A stretch of 64,000 bases of DNA, taken from assembly GCF_037392515.1 (NCBI RefSeq), contig NC_090281.1, positions 53,298,753-53,362,752 on the forward strand, read 5' to 3'. Source of the stretch: Haliotis asinina. Its lineage: Eukaryota; Mollusca; Gastropoda; Lepetellida; Haliotidae. A model generated the notes under the pieces. The model saw nothing but the letters and a program-made list of their open reading frames with translations. It ran no database searches and had not been told where the DNA came from. A program made the translations under genes and the position numbers. Of this stretch, positions 37,401-49,049 are shown piece by piece; position 1 is the stretch's first letter, and the number at the start of each line of letters is the position of its first letter.

Positions 37401-39711
37401 ATCTGCCTGCCATATTTTTTCATGAATAAGAAAAAAAATAAAAAAAATAAATAAAAATCCATAAAACAAGAAATGAAATTAGTCTGGCATTAACAAAAAA
37501 AATGAAGGGAAATAATGATGCCCAGTCGAGATAAATCTGACATCATCTACTAATAATGTGTCTAAGTCTGTGGCTGGGTCTGATGTATCTACACTGACAT
37601 TGCTGCTGTCAGAGAATGTTAGTAAAATGAAACTCTTCAGACTGAAATACTCACACTGATAAACATTGACTTACCACCATGTCCTCACAACTAGCAGAGG
37701 ATGGCGTCTTGTTTCCCATCCCCAAAAACATGTCTTCAGATGTGACTGCTTGTTTGTAAATGATATCATAACTGAAAAATAATAAACTGACCATCACCAG
37801 ATGTGAGCATGGAGAAATAAAGGGAATCTCTAATTAAGTAACATAATTGATGTTACGGACAATGTTGAGACAAGTAAAAAGTTTTGTTTCTAAATATTTT
37901 GCTGATAAATTATCATTAGGTTAAACATTGAGGAAGAATAGCTTTTTTCACTGAAACTGATAACATGTATCAACATTTCAAAGATGGTAGACTATTTTTC
38001 AAATTCTAACAACTTCAAATAATCCAAGCTTTCAAACAATTGCAAGGTTTTTATAAGCTTTCATGACAAAATAACTTCATATGAATCAGTAGTACAGGAT
38101 TTGTACACATTTTAAACTTATCACAGGTTTTCCAACCCAAAAGTTGTTTGAGTGGACATCAGGGATGTCATTGTGGATCCAATCTCAGTGTATCAATACA
38201 TTTGTAATCCTGTATCAACACAAACTTACAGATATTGGTATTGAATGTGTTTGAGTGTACACAAAAAGAAAACACATGATTATTTTTCCTCAATTCTGTT
38301 TTAGCTATCTGATAGGTACATGCAGCATGTTTTGGTGAAATACAAACACATCTATTTCAAAGTAGCATATTGCTTGTCAGGTGATAAACAATATTCTGGT
38401 AAATGTTAGTGATTCATAACATAATATCATCTTACTCAGGCTGAGGCCGAGGGTCATACACAGATTCAAACTCAGACCCCTCTGGCACCTCCTCTTCATC
38501 CCATATGTCTTTAACTGATTTCTTAGGTCCTGCTGAAGTAAAAAGTAGTTTTGAATGTAAAGGGTGCAAGTTAGTGAGTCCAAGATTAGAGTTGAAATGA
38601 ATCTACTATGAGCCAGATATATACCATACATATCACAAATAATGGGTAACATATACAGCACTGGGAAACATGTAAAATAACAACTAAGTAGTTGATATAT
38701 TATTCATTATATTCAGTGAAAATGAAAAAAAAAAACGTTTTCAACAAATACTCAGGAATATTCTTTCCTTGAGATCCCAAATATCAAACTGGATTCATGA
38801 AAGTTTAATGCTTGATTTTCTGAATGCAGGAGTGAATTGGCTTCTGGACATATCAAGATAAATCCCTCAAAATACTTTAGACAATGTTTACAAACTGAAT
38901 ATTGAATCTTGCTCATTCAATGTATCATCAGAAAATTTGGGGAAAATACCACCATCAATGATAAAAAAAATATATTTATAAGTTAAAATTTGCCAGGCTC
39001 TAAGATGGTGGTTCCATAGTATTGTTTTGTTTGTAATACAAATCAGTTGTACACGCTTCCCACATCACAAAAACACACATCACATAAATCATTTGTAAAT
39101 ATGTTGGTGTGTGCATTTGTCAATGATCAGGCCATCATGTTACTAGATCATGTTCAACGTGTCAATGAGGAACATCTTTGTGAATGCACTCATCAACTTA
39201 CCAGGTTTCTTTTCCTCTGTTTCTGACTTTTCAGGGACGATGTCAGCTGGTGTCATCTTTGCCATAGTATTTGAGGGCTGAAATGTACACACAATGGTAC
39301 ATTTTCAGTCTGAATCTCGTCAGTTGATAAACCTGCAATCTTCACATGCCATGGGGCAAATGTATTCTTTTGGATGTCCAGCTCATAAGAGTTCCCAAAA
39401 TGATTTTTTGATGTTTTTTCAAATGTTGTATGTTGTACTGATACGAGTTTCGGGAACTACGCTTTTAAAAAGTGGTTCTGGATTGCAAGTTGTATCTGCA
39501 GTTATCGAAAAAAATTCGCTTTTCTGATTTGCAGAAAATATTATAACACACTCTTCATGATTATCAGGAATGAGAATAAGATGACATTATGACTTCAAGG
39601 ATGAAAAGATCAGTTCTATAAATATGATCCTACCATGTCATCTTCACTGTCAGAATCATGTTTCTCTGGATGAAGTAGATCAACGAGGGCTGCAACATTT
39701 ATTGGATCCAT
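34360..39711 (-). CDS. DNAAF6: DNAAF6 (PIH1D3) dynein axonemal assembly factor, 6 coding exons
   Basis: Cytoplasmic co-chaperone of the PIH1 family that helps preassemble outer and inner dynein arms before transport into cilia and flagella. Coding exons in order: 39634-39711, 39202-39277, 38436-38532, 37675-37771, 36152-36237, 34360-34486; 561 nt, 186 aa plus stop, against 214 in human. Seen: acidic N-terminus (MDPINVAALVDLLHPEKHDS), then VKDIWDEEEVPEGSEFESVY and the PIH1-like DYDIIYKQAVTSEDMFLGMG, which align with human DIWNSEEIPEGAEYDDMWD and YEIIFRQQVGTEDIFLGL. A CS-like C-terminus follows (VKIKLPDTKIADVQLDVKAK), and the protein ends REYDFMNF as human ends RELDIANFF. All joins are GT-AG and in phase. 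The ATG directly follows a TTTCAG acceptor, so the 5' UTR is spliced. Confidence 0.93.
36152..36237 (-). CDS. DNAAF6: DNAAF6 coding exon 5
   Basis: Residues 117-144, VKIKLPDTKIADVQLDVKAK then FLDCRTPK; human has [20 protein letters not shown] then ILDLRTPQ. The donor AATA|GTAAGT splits a Tyr codon completed by exon 6. Confidence 0.9.
36848..36935 (-). repeat. SINE-like repeat A fragment in DNAAF6 intron
   Basis: ACAGACAATCAAGTGCTTGA, CATCATGAGCATCAATCTAA and GGAATTGGGAAAGATGACAT only. Confidence 0.6.
36999..37085. repeat. AATG/AACG microsatellite in DNAAF6 intron
   Basis: (AATG) about nine times, then an impure GAACGAACGAAC stretch. Confidence 0.8.
37675..37771 (-). CDS. DNAAF6: DNAAF6 coding exon 4
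   Basis: Residues 84-116, DYDIIYKQAVTSEDMFLGMG then NKTPSSASCEDMV. Acceptor TTTTTCAG|TTATG, donor GGTG|GTAAGT. Confidence 0.9.
38436..38532 (-). CDS. DNAAF6: DNAAF6 coding exon 3
   Basis: Residues 53-83, AGPKKSVKDIWDEEEVPEGS then EFESVYDPRPQP. The DIW-EEVPEG block is the most diagnostic match to PIH1D3. Acceptor ACTTCAG|CAGG, donor CTGA|GTAAGA. Confidence 0.9.
39202..39277 (-). CDS. DNAAF6: DNAAF6 coding exon 2
   Basis: Residues 27-52, PSNTMAKMTPADIVPEKSET then EEKKPG, a low-complexity linker. Acceptor CATTTCAG, donor CCTG|GTAAGT. Confidence 0.8.
39634..39711 (-). CDS. DNAAF6: DNAAF6 coding exon 1
   Basis: Residues 1-26, MDPINVAALVDLLHPEKHDS then DSEDDM. Donor GACATG|GTAGGA. The ATG is the first base triplet of the exon. 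A longer N-terminus on an upstream exon is possible, but the best upstream exon candidate has an in-frame stop. Confidence 0.85.
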
Positions 39712-41027
39712 CTGAAAGTAATCACTGATTTAGCTATAACATTCCTTATTGATAATATGGACATCAATCAGTTCTACTCAGGGTTTAGTCATGGCAGAAG
39801 TAACTAACTAGTAATCCCCATGAATGGAAATATTTCTGTGGTAAAATTGGTTTTTGGTCATATGTCACTAAAACTAGCAAACCAGATTTTGTGAGAATCC
39901 ACGGAACTCAACACCAGATCTTTGGAGGGATAGAATTACAATGTACCCTCATATCTACCCTGTCATGTCTACTGACAATTTACCAAGTAACTGGCATAAA
40001 ATGTCACAAGTTACATCATGATGTATTGTGACATGTTTGTAAACTTTGCACAGTTGAATTCTTCTGGTAAACTGTTTGAGCTGTTTAAATACAGCGGAAG
40101 TTGTCAAAACTGGCATCTGTCCAGTCCCGCAAGTTGTCAGCACCAACATAAAATATGAATCAAATATGTGGCTTGTACATTTAGCATCAGCTCAACAATC
40201 CTGCACACTGTCTAATGCAAATTATTTCTTCAGTCCCAATGGGTGCCAGTTTAGACAGCTTCCACTGTATAGTGTCATGGTTCACGCACACGTGAATGTC
40301 ATATAAACACCAACATTAAAACTGCATGCATTATTGGGATTCATATTAACAATAACACATAACAACACAATGAGTGAATTAGTGGGTGAGAACTTTTTGC
40401 TTAATGCGGCATTAGCAATGTTGCAGCTATTTCCGGTGACAACGCAATGACCAGTGACCAGTATCTAAGTAATCTCTGAATGTAAGCTACAACAGCAGCC
40501 CACAGGTAATTAGCCTGACCTCTCAAAGTTACATTTACTGTATCTTCTCATTCATTAATATGTTAAGTTTTAGAATGACTTACATAGAACTGATATTTAA
40601 TGATGAATAGATGAGAAGAGAGGGTACCCACAGTTATTCATCATATGTACTAGTGACTGTCTGTATCTGCGGTAAATTATGTTTGAGTATTTCATCAAAC
40701 AGATGAGTCATGCAATGACAAAGACATGACCGGATATTAAAGGACCGTTCATATTTCATGGTTAGTGGAGGTGATGATTTGAAAGGGTGTGTGGGGTGTC
40801 ACCCATTTTCTTCTTGGGAGGTATGGGGTAGGGGTGGGTGGGACAATAACATTCAAATGGCATGGAAAAGAGGGGTGAATCACACTGTACACAATACTCC
40901 ATCTCTGTCAGTCATGAATACCCAAACACCACTAGCCACAAATGGTGATCGGTCACTAGCACTACAGTAACACTGTCTTACTAAAGCTACAAACTCTTTT
41001 CTGAAATAATTAGGTTCCGGTGATTAG

Positions 41028-41225
41028 ATGGAAAGATTTCTGCCCGTAGCCCCTGTTGTTTTAAATCATTCTACGTCTAGGAATAGACGGTTTTAAAGAA
41101 AGCCTACCCTAAACCTAATTGTAAGCATAATGTTAAATCTAAACCCTAAACCAAAATCCTAATCCTAGAAAAATCATAATTAATAGAATACATTTCAAGC
41201 GGGGGTTACGGGTGGAAAGTTCTGT
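41028..41225. repeat. MITE-like element with telomere-like interior
   Basis: Imperfect inverted ends (CTGCCCGTAGCCCCTGTTG against the inverse of GCGGGGGTTACGGGTGG) around CCTAAACC/CTAAACCCTAAACC-like interior repeats. No target duplication assigned. Confidence 0.45.
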
Positions 41226-41333
41226 TACGCAAGAATGTTTACTTTTTATGAGAACTTTATCCAAGGTTCTCAAAACGCCAAGGCTTAGACTAGCAGACGA
41301 ACTTTCTAGTACGTTCGTTTATATTGTACTTAC

Positions 41334-41560
41334 ATCTGTGCTTGCACCCACGTAACGTCAATCAACAAGCGATAGAGCTTCGTTTGGCAATTTCTCAAAT
41401 GATTGTCTGCTTAGTAATTTCGCATTCCATCGAAAGACACAAGACCTTGCAGCGTAGGTAAACAAATTTGGCAAGTTGCCGCAGGTTTTATCGCAGCAGA
41501 TGTTCTATTTGTTTACTTCCGTCATGCGCACACGAAAAGTAGCAACAGGGACCTTTCATT
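41334..41560 (-). promoter_or_regulatory. candidate DNAAF6 promoter and 5' noncoding exon
   Basis: A minus-strand donor (ACAGAT|GTAAGTAC) at 41333/41334 could end a 5' noncoding exon spliced to the acceptor next to the DNAAF6 ATG. Upstream lie an ETS-like CGGAAGT, a CRE-like TGACGTTACGT and two GTTGC half-sites reminiscent of the RFX X-box used by ciliary genes. No full X-box is seen. Read through, the exon has an in-frame stop before the ATG, which supports the assigned start. Confidence 0.3.
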
Positions 41561-42101
41561 TTACGCTATTATCATATTTCACAGTTTTCTGTTCTTGAGT
41601 TCCTTACATTATTATAAATAATATATCACTTATTGAAACTTTTTGTTAGGTTAGTAACTTGATATATAAGTCATTACAAACCAATCGCAAACATACACAT
41701 CATGATCAAACTACTTCAAAAAGTGACACCTCCCCTGGAGTCAGTCCTCATTAGCGAGTATGCTGAGATTTATATCACTTGTGAGATATGTACAATTAAT
41801 ATCTGTGAAAAAGGCCGCTCAACTAATGAAATTATATCTTACGTGCAGTTATCAGTTTTGTAACATTCATGTGGCTTTTCCGTGTGTGCACACGCCTTTG
41901 AAAGTATTCTAAATGACATTTTTTTTGTAAGGCATACCAGAAATATTCTGGAACATTCTCGAAATTTCAACTCGGACGAGGTTACATCACGAATCTTGAA
42001 CACACACAGTATATATTTACTGGGAAAGTATACAAACCATAAGAACAAACGTTACAATTATATGTTGATGTTATGCGCAGTGTGCTTTGTGTTTGTGCTT
42101 G

Positions 42102-42212
42102 TGTGAGTGAGTGAGTGGGTTTAGTGTTACGCCGCTTTTAACACTATTCCAGCATTATGAGGGCAGCTGAGACCAGAATTGGCTTCACACGTTGTACACA
42201 ATCAGGTGTTTA
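42102..42212 (-). repeat. tRNA-derived SINE (repeat B), tail half
   Basis: GTGAGTGAGTGAGTGGGTTT, CGCCGCTTTTAACACTATTC, TTGGCTTCACACGTTGTAC; head missing. Confidence 0.75.
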
Positions 42213-42636
42213 TATGGTTTAGTCTCCGTTACTGACATGTCGTTGTGGGTCACACTGGAAGAATATATGTGACATAGATTATTGCACATAAAAATATTAA
42301 AACTTGTTTTAAAATTAGGGGAGAGGAGGAGGATCAGTGACTTTGTACTGGACGGGGACAACTTACTTTGTACACACATAATGGGATAGGGGTAGGGGTC
42401 ATTCACACTGTACATGCTGCTTAAAAATCATCAATGACGCAATGTATGTTTATTTACCAGCATCCGCCTATGTATCCAAGCATGTATAAATATCACATAC
42501 CGGGCTATAAATGTCATTATCCTGTTATGATCCCTGTCACATATGTTCGACACGATGTGAATGTCATTTATCGCTACACTCAGCAAATCCTTATATCACA
42601 GATGTCCCTAAAGAATCACGACCAGGAAATCCGTTT

Positions 42637-42792
42637 TGAGTGAGTTGAGTTTCACGCCTCTTTTATCAATATACCAGTAATATCAAGGCAGGGGATACCA
42701 GAAAAGTAGCTTCACAATGTACACTGTGGGGATTCGACTTCTCTCGTGTCTTCTCCGTGACGAGCGAACACTTTAACCTCTATGCTACACCT
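42637..42792 (-). repeat. tRNA-derived SINE (repeat B)
   Basis: GAGTGAGTTGAGTTTCACGC, ATATACCAGTAATATCAAGG, CTTCACAATGTACACTGTGG, GACGAGCGAACACTTTAACC. Confidence 0.75.
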
Positions 42793-42824
42793 ACTTATTA
42801 ACGCCATAATTAATGTCATCTGTG

Positions 42825-43052
42825 TGTGAGTGAGTTTAGTTTCACGCCGCACTCAACAATATTACAGCTATATGGCGGCTGTCTGTAAATAATCGAGTCT
42901 GGACCAGACGATCCAGTGGTCAACAACATGAGTATCGATCTGCGCAATTGGGAACCGATGACATGTGTCAACAAAGTCAGCAAGCCTGACCACCCGATCC
43001 CGTTAGTCGCCTCTTACATGGGTTACTGAAGGCCTATTCTACTCCGAATGCC
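42825..43052 (-). repeat. SINE-like repeat A
   Basis: GTGTGAGTGAGTTTAGTTTC tail, GGCGGCTGTCTGTAAATAAT, CAACAACATGAGTATCGATC, ACTGAAGGCCTATTCTACTC. Final GGGACCTTCACGGG block lost. Confidence 0.85.
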
Positions 43053-43199
43053 ATCTGTGCCATAGAGCACATCTTGACCGTAACTTACTGCGCTCTATAA
43101 ATGCATGTATTACTGTAAATAGAATATGATGGTAGGCATCAGTCACTAGCACTGACGAACGGGTTTAGCCCAATCAGGAAAAAAAATACAAACATGCAA

Positions 43200-43310
43200 A
43201 AGGTATCCCAGACCAGGCTAAAAACGACCCATCCCCACCCCATCCCAAAATACCCACGTCTCACCCACACCCACATCCTAATCCACACCCACACCCACAC
43301 CCCAGCAACC
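43200..43310. repeat. CCCACA-rich simple repeat
   Basis: Impure runs of CCCACACCCACA and CCCATCCC. The minus-strand open frame across here is a product of this low complexity. Confidence 0.7.
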
Positions 43311-43759
43311 TGTGCTTGTCATACGTGAGACGCGATGATATATATATATAAGGAAGTCAGGCTCAGTGATATGGTTGACTGCATGCATTTGCCACAGTAC
43401 CACAGTGATGACAGCAGCAACAACAGCTGCAACAACAATAGCAACAAAAGTTAACGACTGACCATATATAACAACTATACCAGCAGCTTGTCTATACTTA
43501 ATTTCAGTGATCAGTGACACGATACATAACAACAGAACTCTACTAACACAAGAAAATAACCACTGCAAGTAAAAGGGTACAAAATTACCGAGCCGGCAAA
43601 TTCTTTCTATCTGACGCCACACTGCGTCTTCTTATTCACAATATGTGTGTACACACACCTCTCTTAACGCCTTGAATACAGTGTAGCACGATGTTGCATC
43701 ACAATTTGTTTACCTGCGGGGTTGGCGGGAGCGCGTTTCCATAGGACGACGCTGGGCGG

Positions 43760-43770
43760 TTCGAGAACTT
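43760..43770 (+). promoter_or_regulatory. upstream heat-shock element of HSP70
   Basis: TTCgaGAAct followed by TTG: two perfect inverted NGAAN units and an imperfect third. It lies about 75 bp before the TATA box. Confidence 0.55.
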
Positions 43771-43783
43771 GGCAGTCTGCCAA
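43769..43783. promoter_or_regulatory. NF-I-type palindrome in the HSP70 promoter
   Basis: TTGGCAGTCTGCCAA is a perfect fit to the NF-I dyad TTGGC(N5)GCCAA and part of a 17-bp palindrome. It starts within the preceding heat-shock element. Confidence 0.5.
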
Positions 43784-43806
43784 GAGCGAGAGCGTCGATT
43801 GAAGGC

Positions 43807-43819
43807 GAATGTTCCGGAA
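43807..43819 (+). promoter_or_regulatory. heat-shock element (three units) of HSP70
   Basis: GAAtgTTCcgGAA is a perfect three-unit HSF-binding array, 15 bp before the TATA box. With the intronless ORF it points to a stress-inducible gene. Confidence 0.85.
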
Positions 43820-43834
43820 CGCGTTGTGTGTGTG

Positions 43835-43840
43835 TATATA
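43835..43840 (+). promoter_or_regulatory. HSP70 TATA box
   Basis: TATATA after a short TG run, 133 bp before the ATG. It predicts a start of transcription near 43,866 and a 5' UTR of about 108 nt without an upstream intron. Confidence 0.7.
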
Positions 43841-43973
43841 TGTGTCTGGCTGACCGAGCGAGTTCAGACAACACGCTTTCAAGACCTGAGAGACGTTGGT
43901 AGAGAGATAACGTGAAAGTGCAGTTGCAAACTTCTTTGATTTCATTTTCCGAAGAGTCGAGAGCGCTACAGCC

Positions 43974-45875
43974 ATGCCGAAGACACCAGCTGTTGGTATT
44001 GATTTGGGAACAACGTATTCCTGTGTTGGCGTTTTCCAACATGGTAAAGTTGAAATTATCGCCAACGACCAAGGTAACAGGACCACACCTAGTTATGTTG
44101 CGTTCACCGACACTGAGAGACTGTTAGGTGATGCAGCGAAAAATCAAGTTGCTTTGAATCCAAGCAATACTGTGTTTGATGCAAAACGTCTGATTGGGAG
44201 GAAGTTTAGTGATCGAGCAGTTCAGAGTGACATGAAGCACTGGCCTTTCAAGGTCGTCTCAAAGGGAGATAAGCCGATGTTACAGGTGGAATTTAAAGGG
44301 GAAAATAAGTTGTTTGCACCCGAGGAAATCAGTTCCATGGTTTTAACAAAGATGAAGGAGACAGCCGAAGCTTACCTGGGCAGTAAGGTTACAGATGCAG
44401 TTATCACCGTTCCGGCATATTTCAACGATTCCCAGCGGCAGGCGACGAAAGACGCCGGGACAATTACCGGTCTCAACGTCCTGAGAATTATCAACGAGCC
44501 GACCGCAGCTGCACTGGCATATGGCTTGGACAAGAATCTTAAAGGTGAGAAGAATGTATTGGTGTACGATCTGGGTGGCGGTACCTTCGACGTCTCCATC
44601 CTCACCATCGACGAAGGGTCGATGTTTGAAGTAAGGTCAACAGCTGGGGATACCCATCTTGGTGGAGAGGATTTCGACAACCGACTCGTAAACCACTTCA
44701 AGGACGAGTTCAAGAGAAAATACAAGAAGGAACTTTCCGGGAACCACAGGGCTATCCGACGCCTGCGCAGTGCTTGTGAACGGGCCAAGAGAACATTGTC
44801 AAGCAGTACAGAGGCTGGAATAGAGATTGACTCTCTTCATGAAGGTATTGACTTTTATTCTAAAATCACAAGAGCTAGATTTGAGGACCTGTGCGCAGAC
44901 TTGTTCCGCAGCACCATGGAACCTGTCGAGAAAGCTCTGGTCGATGCCAAAATGGACAAGGGTAAAATTGACGATATCGTAATGGTCGGGGGATCGACCC
45001 GTATTCCCAAAATTCAGAAACTGCTTCAAGAATTTATGAACGGGAAAGATCTGAACAAGTCTATCAACCCGGATGAAGCAGTTGCTTATGGCGCTGCAGT
45101 CCAGGCCGCCATCTTGTCCGGCGATACCCATGAGACCATCAAGGACGTGTTGCTGGTTGATGTTGCCCCACTGTCTCTTGGTATTGAGACAGCCGGAGGG
45201 GTAATGACGAAACTGGTGGAGAGAAATGCTCGCATACCTTGCAAAACATCAAAAACATTCACAACGTATTCTGATAACCAGTCGGCAGTGTCGGTGCAAG
45301 TCTTTGAAGGCGAGAGAGCTATGACTAAGGATAATAATCTTCTAGGTCGCTTCGACCTGACGGGAATTCCCCCCGCTCCTCGTGGGGTGCCCCAGATTGA
45401 CGTCGTGTTTGACATTGATGCCAATGGCATCATGAACGTATCCGCTCAGGACAAGAGCACCGGGAAGTCCAGCAAGATCACCATTACAAATGACAAAGGC
45501 AGACTCAGCAAGGAGGAGATTGACAGAATGGTCAACGAGGCCGATAAATATCGAGAAGAGGACGAGAAACAGCGAGAACGCGTAACAGCCAGGAACCAGC
45601 TCGAGGCTTACGTCTTCAGTGCCAGGCAAGCCGTGGGCGACGCTGGTGACAAGCTTCCTCAAGCTGATAGAGACACTGTCAACGCCAAATGTGAGGAGAC
45701 TCTGAAATGGTTGGATGCTAATATGCTGGCTGAGAAAGACGAATATGATTATCAGCTTAAGGAAATCCAAAAAACGTGCCAACCTGTCATGATGAAGCTT
45801 CACGGCTCTGGTCAGTCGTCTGGGGGTCAAGGTCAGGCTCAGGGTCAAGGCCCGACTGTGGAAGAAGTGGATTAA
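43974..45875 (+). CDS. HSP70: HSP70, intronless cytosolic heat-shock protein 70
   Basis: ATP-dependent chaperone of the cytosol and nucleus, 633 aa in one uninterrupted exon. Seen: nucleotide-binding domain with [13 protein letters not shown] (residues 9-21), [14 protein letters not shown] (198-211) and [17 protein letters not shown] (335-351), the three HSP70 family signatures; linker [13 protein letters not shown] near 391; substrate-binding domain; helical lid; and C-terminal EEVD, which binds TPR co-chaperones such as HOP and CHIP and marks a cytosolic form. The tail is short and rich in G and Q ([14 protein letters not shown]) and lacks the GGMP repeats typical of HSC70. No signal or transit peptide is present. 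Heat-shock elements and a TATA box precede it, so it is probably the inducible type. It is more GC-rich than its surroundings. The ATG is the first in the predicted mRNA that opens the long frame. Confidence 0.98.
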   Translation: MPKTPAVGIDLGTTYSCVGVFQHGKVEIIANDQGNRTTPSYVAFTDTERLLGDAAKNQVALNPSNTVFDAKRLIGRKFSDRAVQSDMKHWPFKVVSKGDKPMLQVEFKGENKLFAPEEISSMVLTKMKETAEAYLGSKVTDAVITVPAYFNDSQRQATKDAGTITGLNVLRIINEPTAAALAYGLDKNLKGEKNVLVYDLGGGTFDVSILTIDEGSMFEVRSTAGDTHLGGEDFDNRLVNHFKDEFKRKYKKELSGNHRAIRRLRSACERAKRTLSSSTEAGIEIDSLHEGIDFYSKITRARFEDLCADLFRSTMEPVEKALVDAKMDKGKIDDIVMVGGSTRIPKIQKLLQEFMNGKDLNKSINPDEAVAYGAAVQAAILSGDTHETIKDVLLVDVAPLSLGIETAGGVMTKLVERNARIPCKTSKTFTTYSDNQSAVSVQVFEGERAMTKDNNLLGRFDLTGIPPAPRGVPQIDVVFDIDANGIMNVSAQDKSTGKSSKITITNDKGRLSKEEIDRMVNEADKYREEDEKQRERVTARNQLEAYVFSARQAVGDAGDKLPQADRDTVNAKCEETLKWLDANMLAEKDEYDYQLKEIQKTCQPVMMKLHGSGQSSGGQGQAQGQGPTVEEVD

Positions 45876-47022
45876 AATGTTCAGTGTCTGTGTATCACTG
45901 CTGTGTCGTACAACATAACCAGCTATGTCGCTGTTGATAGACTGACATTCTGAATAATTCGGGGCATGATCTGCATAATATGGAGAATCACTGGTGCTGC
46001 ACAAGGGATTATAATAACTGGTGTATGTATATTTTGAATAATGTCGGCAAGGTATCTGGAATGACAGCATGTAACCCTCATCTCATCTGAGGCTCAATGA
46101 TTACGACGAATTTTACAATTTCTTTTCGTATCGACTGGTTTATTACGTGAGCAGTATAGATGAAAGACTGGGAAGAGCATTTAGTCAAAAGGTACATGCT
46201 TGCTCAGCGAGAGACTGCGGGTTGTGTGCTCCTTTTGAAGATGTGTCTGTGCTCTCATCGTCTCCCCATACTATATCCTGTGTTTAAAAATACATCACTG
46301 CTCGCATTGTGATCTAAACGACTACGTGTAAAACCCCACAGAGCAAACGAGATAGGGCCAAGTCGACATAGGTTGTCTCCCTTGGCTCAATACAACCACG
46401 CACTCTCTTGACAGGGTATTAATTGTAGTCTCTCTTTATGCATTACCGTAAGTTAATTTTGGCACTGTTTGAAATTCAATTCATTATCTTAGAACAGCCT
46501 ATTCTGATTTGAAATGGGTATATTGCTTCTCCCCTTTAAATGAAAGGAACTTTCATAGATGCCTGTTCATTTGAATGAATACTAGTATATTGTTGATTAT
46601 TACGGTTATCAATAAGTATTTTGTTGTTTTATGGGACTAATGTTGCTATCAGGTATATGTGTTGTTTAAATACTAACGATTATACACTTCCATAATTTCT
46701 TTACTAATTACCCTCAGACAAGAAACTTGTTCTGAAATTGCAATATTGATTTTGGCAAAATTTATGCCCCAGGACTTTATGGAAGCTAGTTTTTGCCTCC
46801 ACGTGTGTTGCTACGTAACGGAATGCTTGGTAATGCATTTCCAGGAGAATATTTTGTTTTAGTTAATTATTTAAGCTTTTATGAAGACATTAATACTACC
46901 GGGCAATGGAAAGTAAAGGTGTTTCCCTGGATTTGAACGAGACCGAAAAGTTAGCCTAACCTCAAATGCGTTGTCTTTGATGACGTTACTGTTATTATTT
47001 GTTAATATGGTTTATTATTTGC

Positions 47023-47028
47023 AATAAA
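47023..47028 (+). terminator. candidate HSP70 poly(A) signal
   Basis: AATAAA about 1.15 kb past the stop, followed by a T-rich stretch (TTTCTTTTGTTTATTT) at 47,046 that could be the downstream element. The 45,876-47,020 stretch holds nothing else recognisable and is read as the 3' UTR. Confidence 0.5.
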
Positions 47029-47280
47029 ACATTGATGGACATCAAATGTTTCTTTTGTTTATTTCTGAATGTGTGATAGACACGGGGCTGATGGGTAACC
47101 TTTTGGTATCACACATGGGAGATGTCATTTCTAATTTCCCTAGCCACAGTATCGCTGTAAATGGCGGAAAAACCCACTGTTTGTATGAAGAGATGATTTT
47201 GCATAGTGCCTGCCTTAATAAAGCGGCTTAAAACTTCACTTACTCTACAAACATGAACTGGCCTTTTCACAGTTAAGACA

Positions 47281-47425
47281 GCGAGGGGTCTGGTAGTTAA
47301 CGCGTTTGCTCGTCACGCCGAAGACCTAGGTTCGATTTGCACATTTGCACAATGTGTGAAGTGCATTTCTGGTAATTTTGCTTAAATATTGCTGACAGCG
47401 GCGTGAAAGCCAACTCACTCCGTCC
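47281..47425 (+). repeat. tRNA-derived SINE (repeat B)
   Basis: Head GTCTGGTAGTTAACGCGTTT, GCTCGTCACGCCGAAGACCT, AGGTTCGATTTGC (box B), tail TGACAGCGGCGTGAAAGCCA. Confidence 0.8.
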
Positions 47426-47722
47426 CTCGGAGTTACTAGGAAATTGTGTAAGTTCATTCAACAACCTAATCACACTGCACTCAAAGTCTCCACGCAACTT
47501 AAACCGCTAAATTGTTGAACTTATGACCACGAACGTACTTGCAGTGAGCTATGTTTATATTTATTATTGAGCGATGTTATTTGACGTATAAAAATACCCG
47601 TGTTTCCATTGAAACTCTTGGCTATCTAACTAACGAGCAAGCTTAGTTCTACAAAAGTAGTATACATGTATTTACATATTTATAATGTTGCAGGTTTATT
47701 CCCAAGTTGAAACGACAAACGA

Positions 47723-47978
47723 ATGAGTGAAAGAGTTTAGTTTTATGCCGCAATCAGCACTATTCCAGCAATATTCCAGCAATATGGCGGTGATCTGTAA
47801 ATAATCGAGTCTGCACCTTAAATCCTGTGATCAACAGCATGAGCATCGATATGCGTAATTGGGAACCAATGATATGTGTCAACCCAATAAGCAAGTCTGA
47901 CCACCGGTCCCGTCCATCGCCTCTTACGACAAGCATGGGTTACTGAAGGCCAATATTCTAACCCTACCTTCACGTGTT
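47723..47978 (-). repeat. SINE-like repeat A
   Basis: GAGTGAAAGAGTTTAGTTTT, ATTCCAGCAATATTCCAGCA (duplicated), TGATCTGTAAATAATCGAGT, CTAACCCTACCTTCACGTG. Confidence 0.8.
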
Positions 47979-49049
47979 GAAATAGACTAACAGCTAGTCT
48001 CTGAAATGAACATATTTTACTGACAAAACGTTCATAGTAAAAAAAATAATATAATGAAATGGAGCCCTGAGACTTTCTTCATTTTCAGAAAATCTAGACT
48101 TGCCACATTTTCTAGACTTGCATGGGTTTTCTTGGATATATATACTTCAGGGTCTGTACGACAGACTAGGGTTGAAACGGAAAAGTGAACCGGGAATTAG
48201 TCTGTAAGAGAAGTACTGGTAAACACATATAAGATGATCCACGACCTGACAAAAGACCCCAGTTTGCATACTTGGGAACGCCCCACAGAACGATCCACTT
48301 GAAACAAGAGGGAGACAGGTTGTCTGATAAATATCGAGAAGTTCATTTTCCCCGTGCGTTTCACGCATGAATTGTTATAGCACACTCGATTTGAGAACAG
48401 GCACAATCCCAACGAATTGAATCAACACAATATACTGAGCAAATATGCTAAGGACCTCCGATCCATTTCACGAAGCAAATGACATTTTCCTGGGTTTTTT
48501 TTAAACAAAATTGTTGAATATCTAAAATGCTTGTCAATGCCCCAAGCATCTATTTGTCTTCGTCTTAACTAAAGGTTAGCGTGGAATATCAGTATCTTAT
48601 GCCTGAAATTGCAGTCCTGTCATTCGAAGGAATATGCGGTGTTGATTTCATGTCACGGTTAGCATGTATTGCACGTGCATAATCGTCAAGCTACCTGTAG
48701 CAGCCAAGTGTACTCGCCCAATTCGTTGTACCGCCTCTAATGTCACAAATGCGTTTAGTGCGCAGGATCATCTAATATGTGTCTATCAGTAGGTATCAAG
48801 CCCAATAAACAACAAACAAATGTGATGTAATTAACTACTGTATTCTAAAAGACAACCTTCACAAATCAATACAAAGGTATCACAATGACAGTAAAACCCA
48901 GAGATAGTGCATAACAAGAGCAGAGGTTACAGCGATGAAGATGGTAACATTAACAGTGCTCCAACTTCCGACATTAGGCTCAGGCTGAGTATCTCAGGAT
49001 AGACAGTGACCACACGCAGCTTTGGTGTGCTTGTGGACTGAGATGTATT

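Noticed and set aside
43278-43622. 114-codon minus-strand frame rich in hydrophobic residues
   Set aside because: Caused by CA- and AAC-rich simple sequence; the valine/alanine run is translated microsatellite.
44372-46070. long minus-strand open frames opposite HSP70
   Set aside because: They are shadows of the GC-rich HSP70 coding strand.
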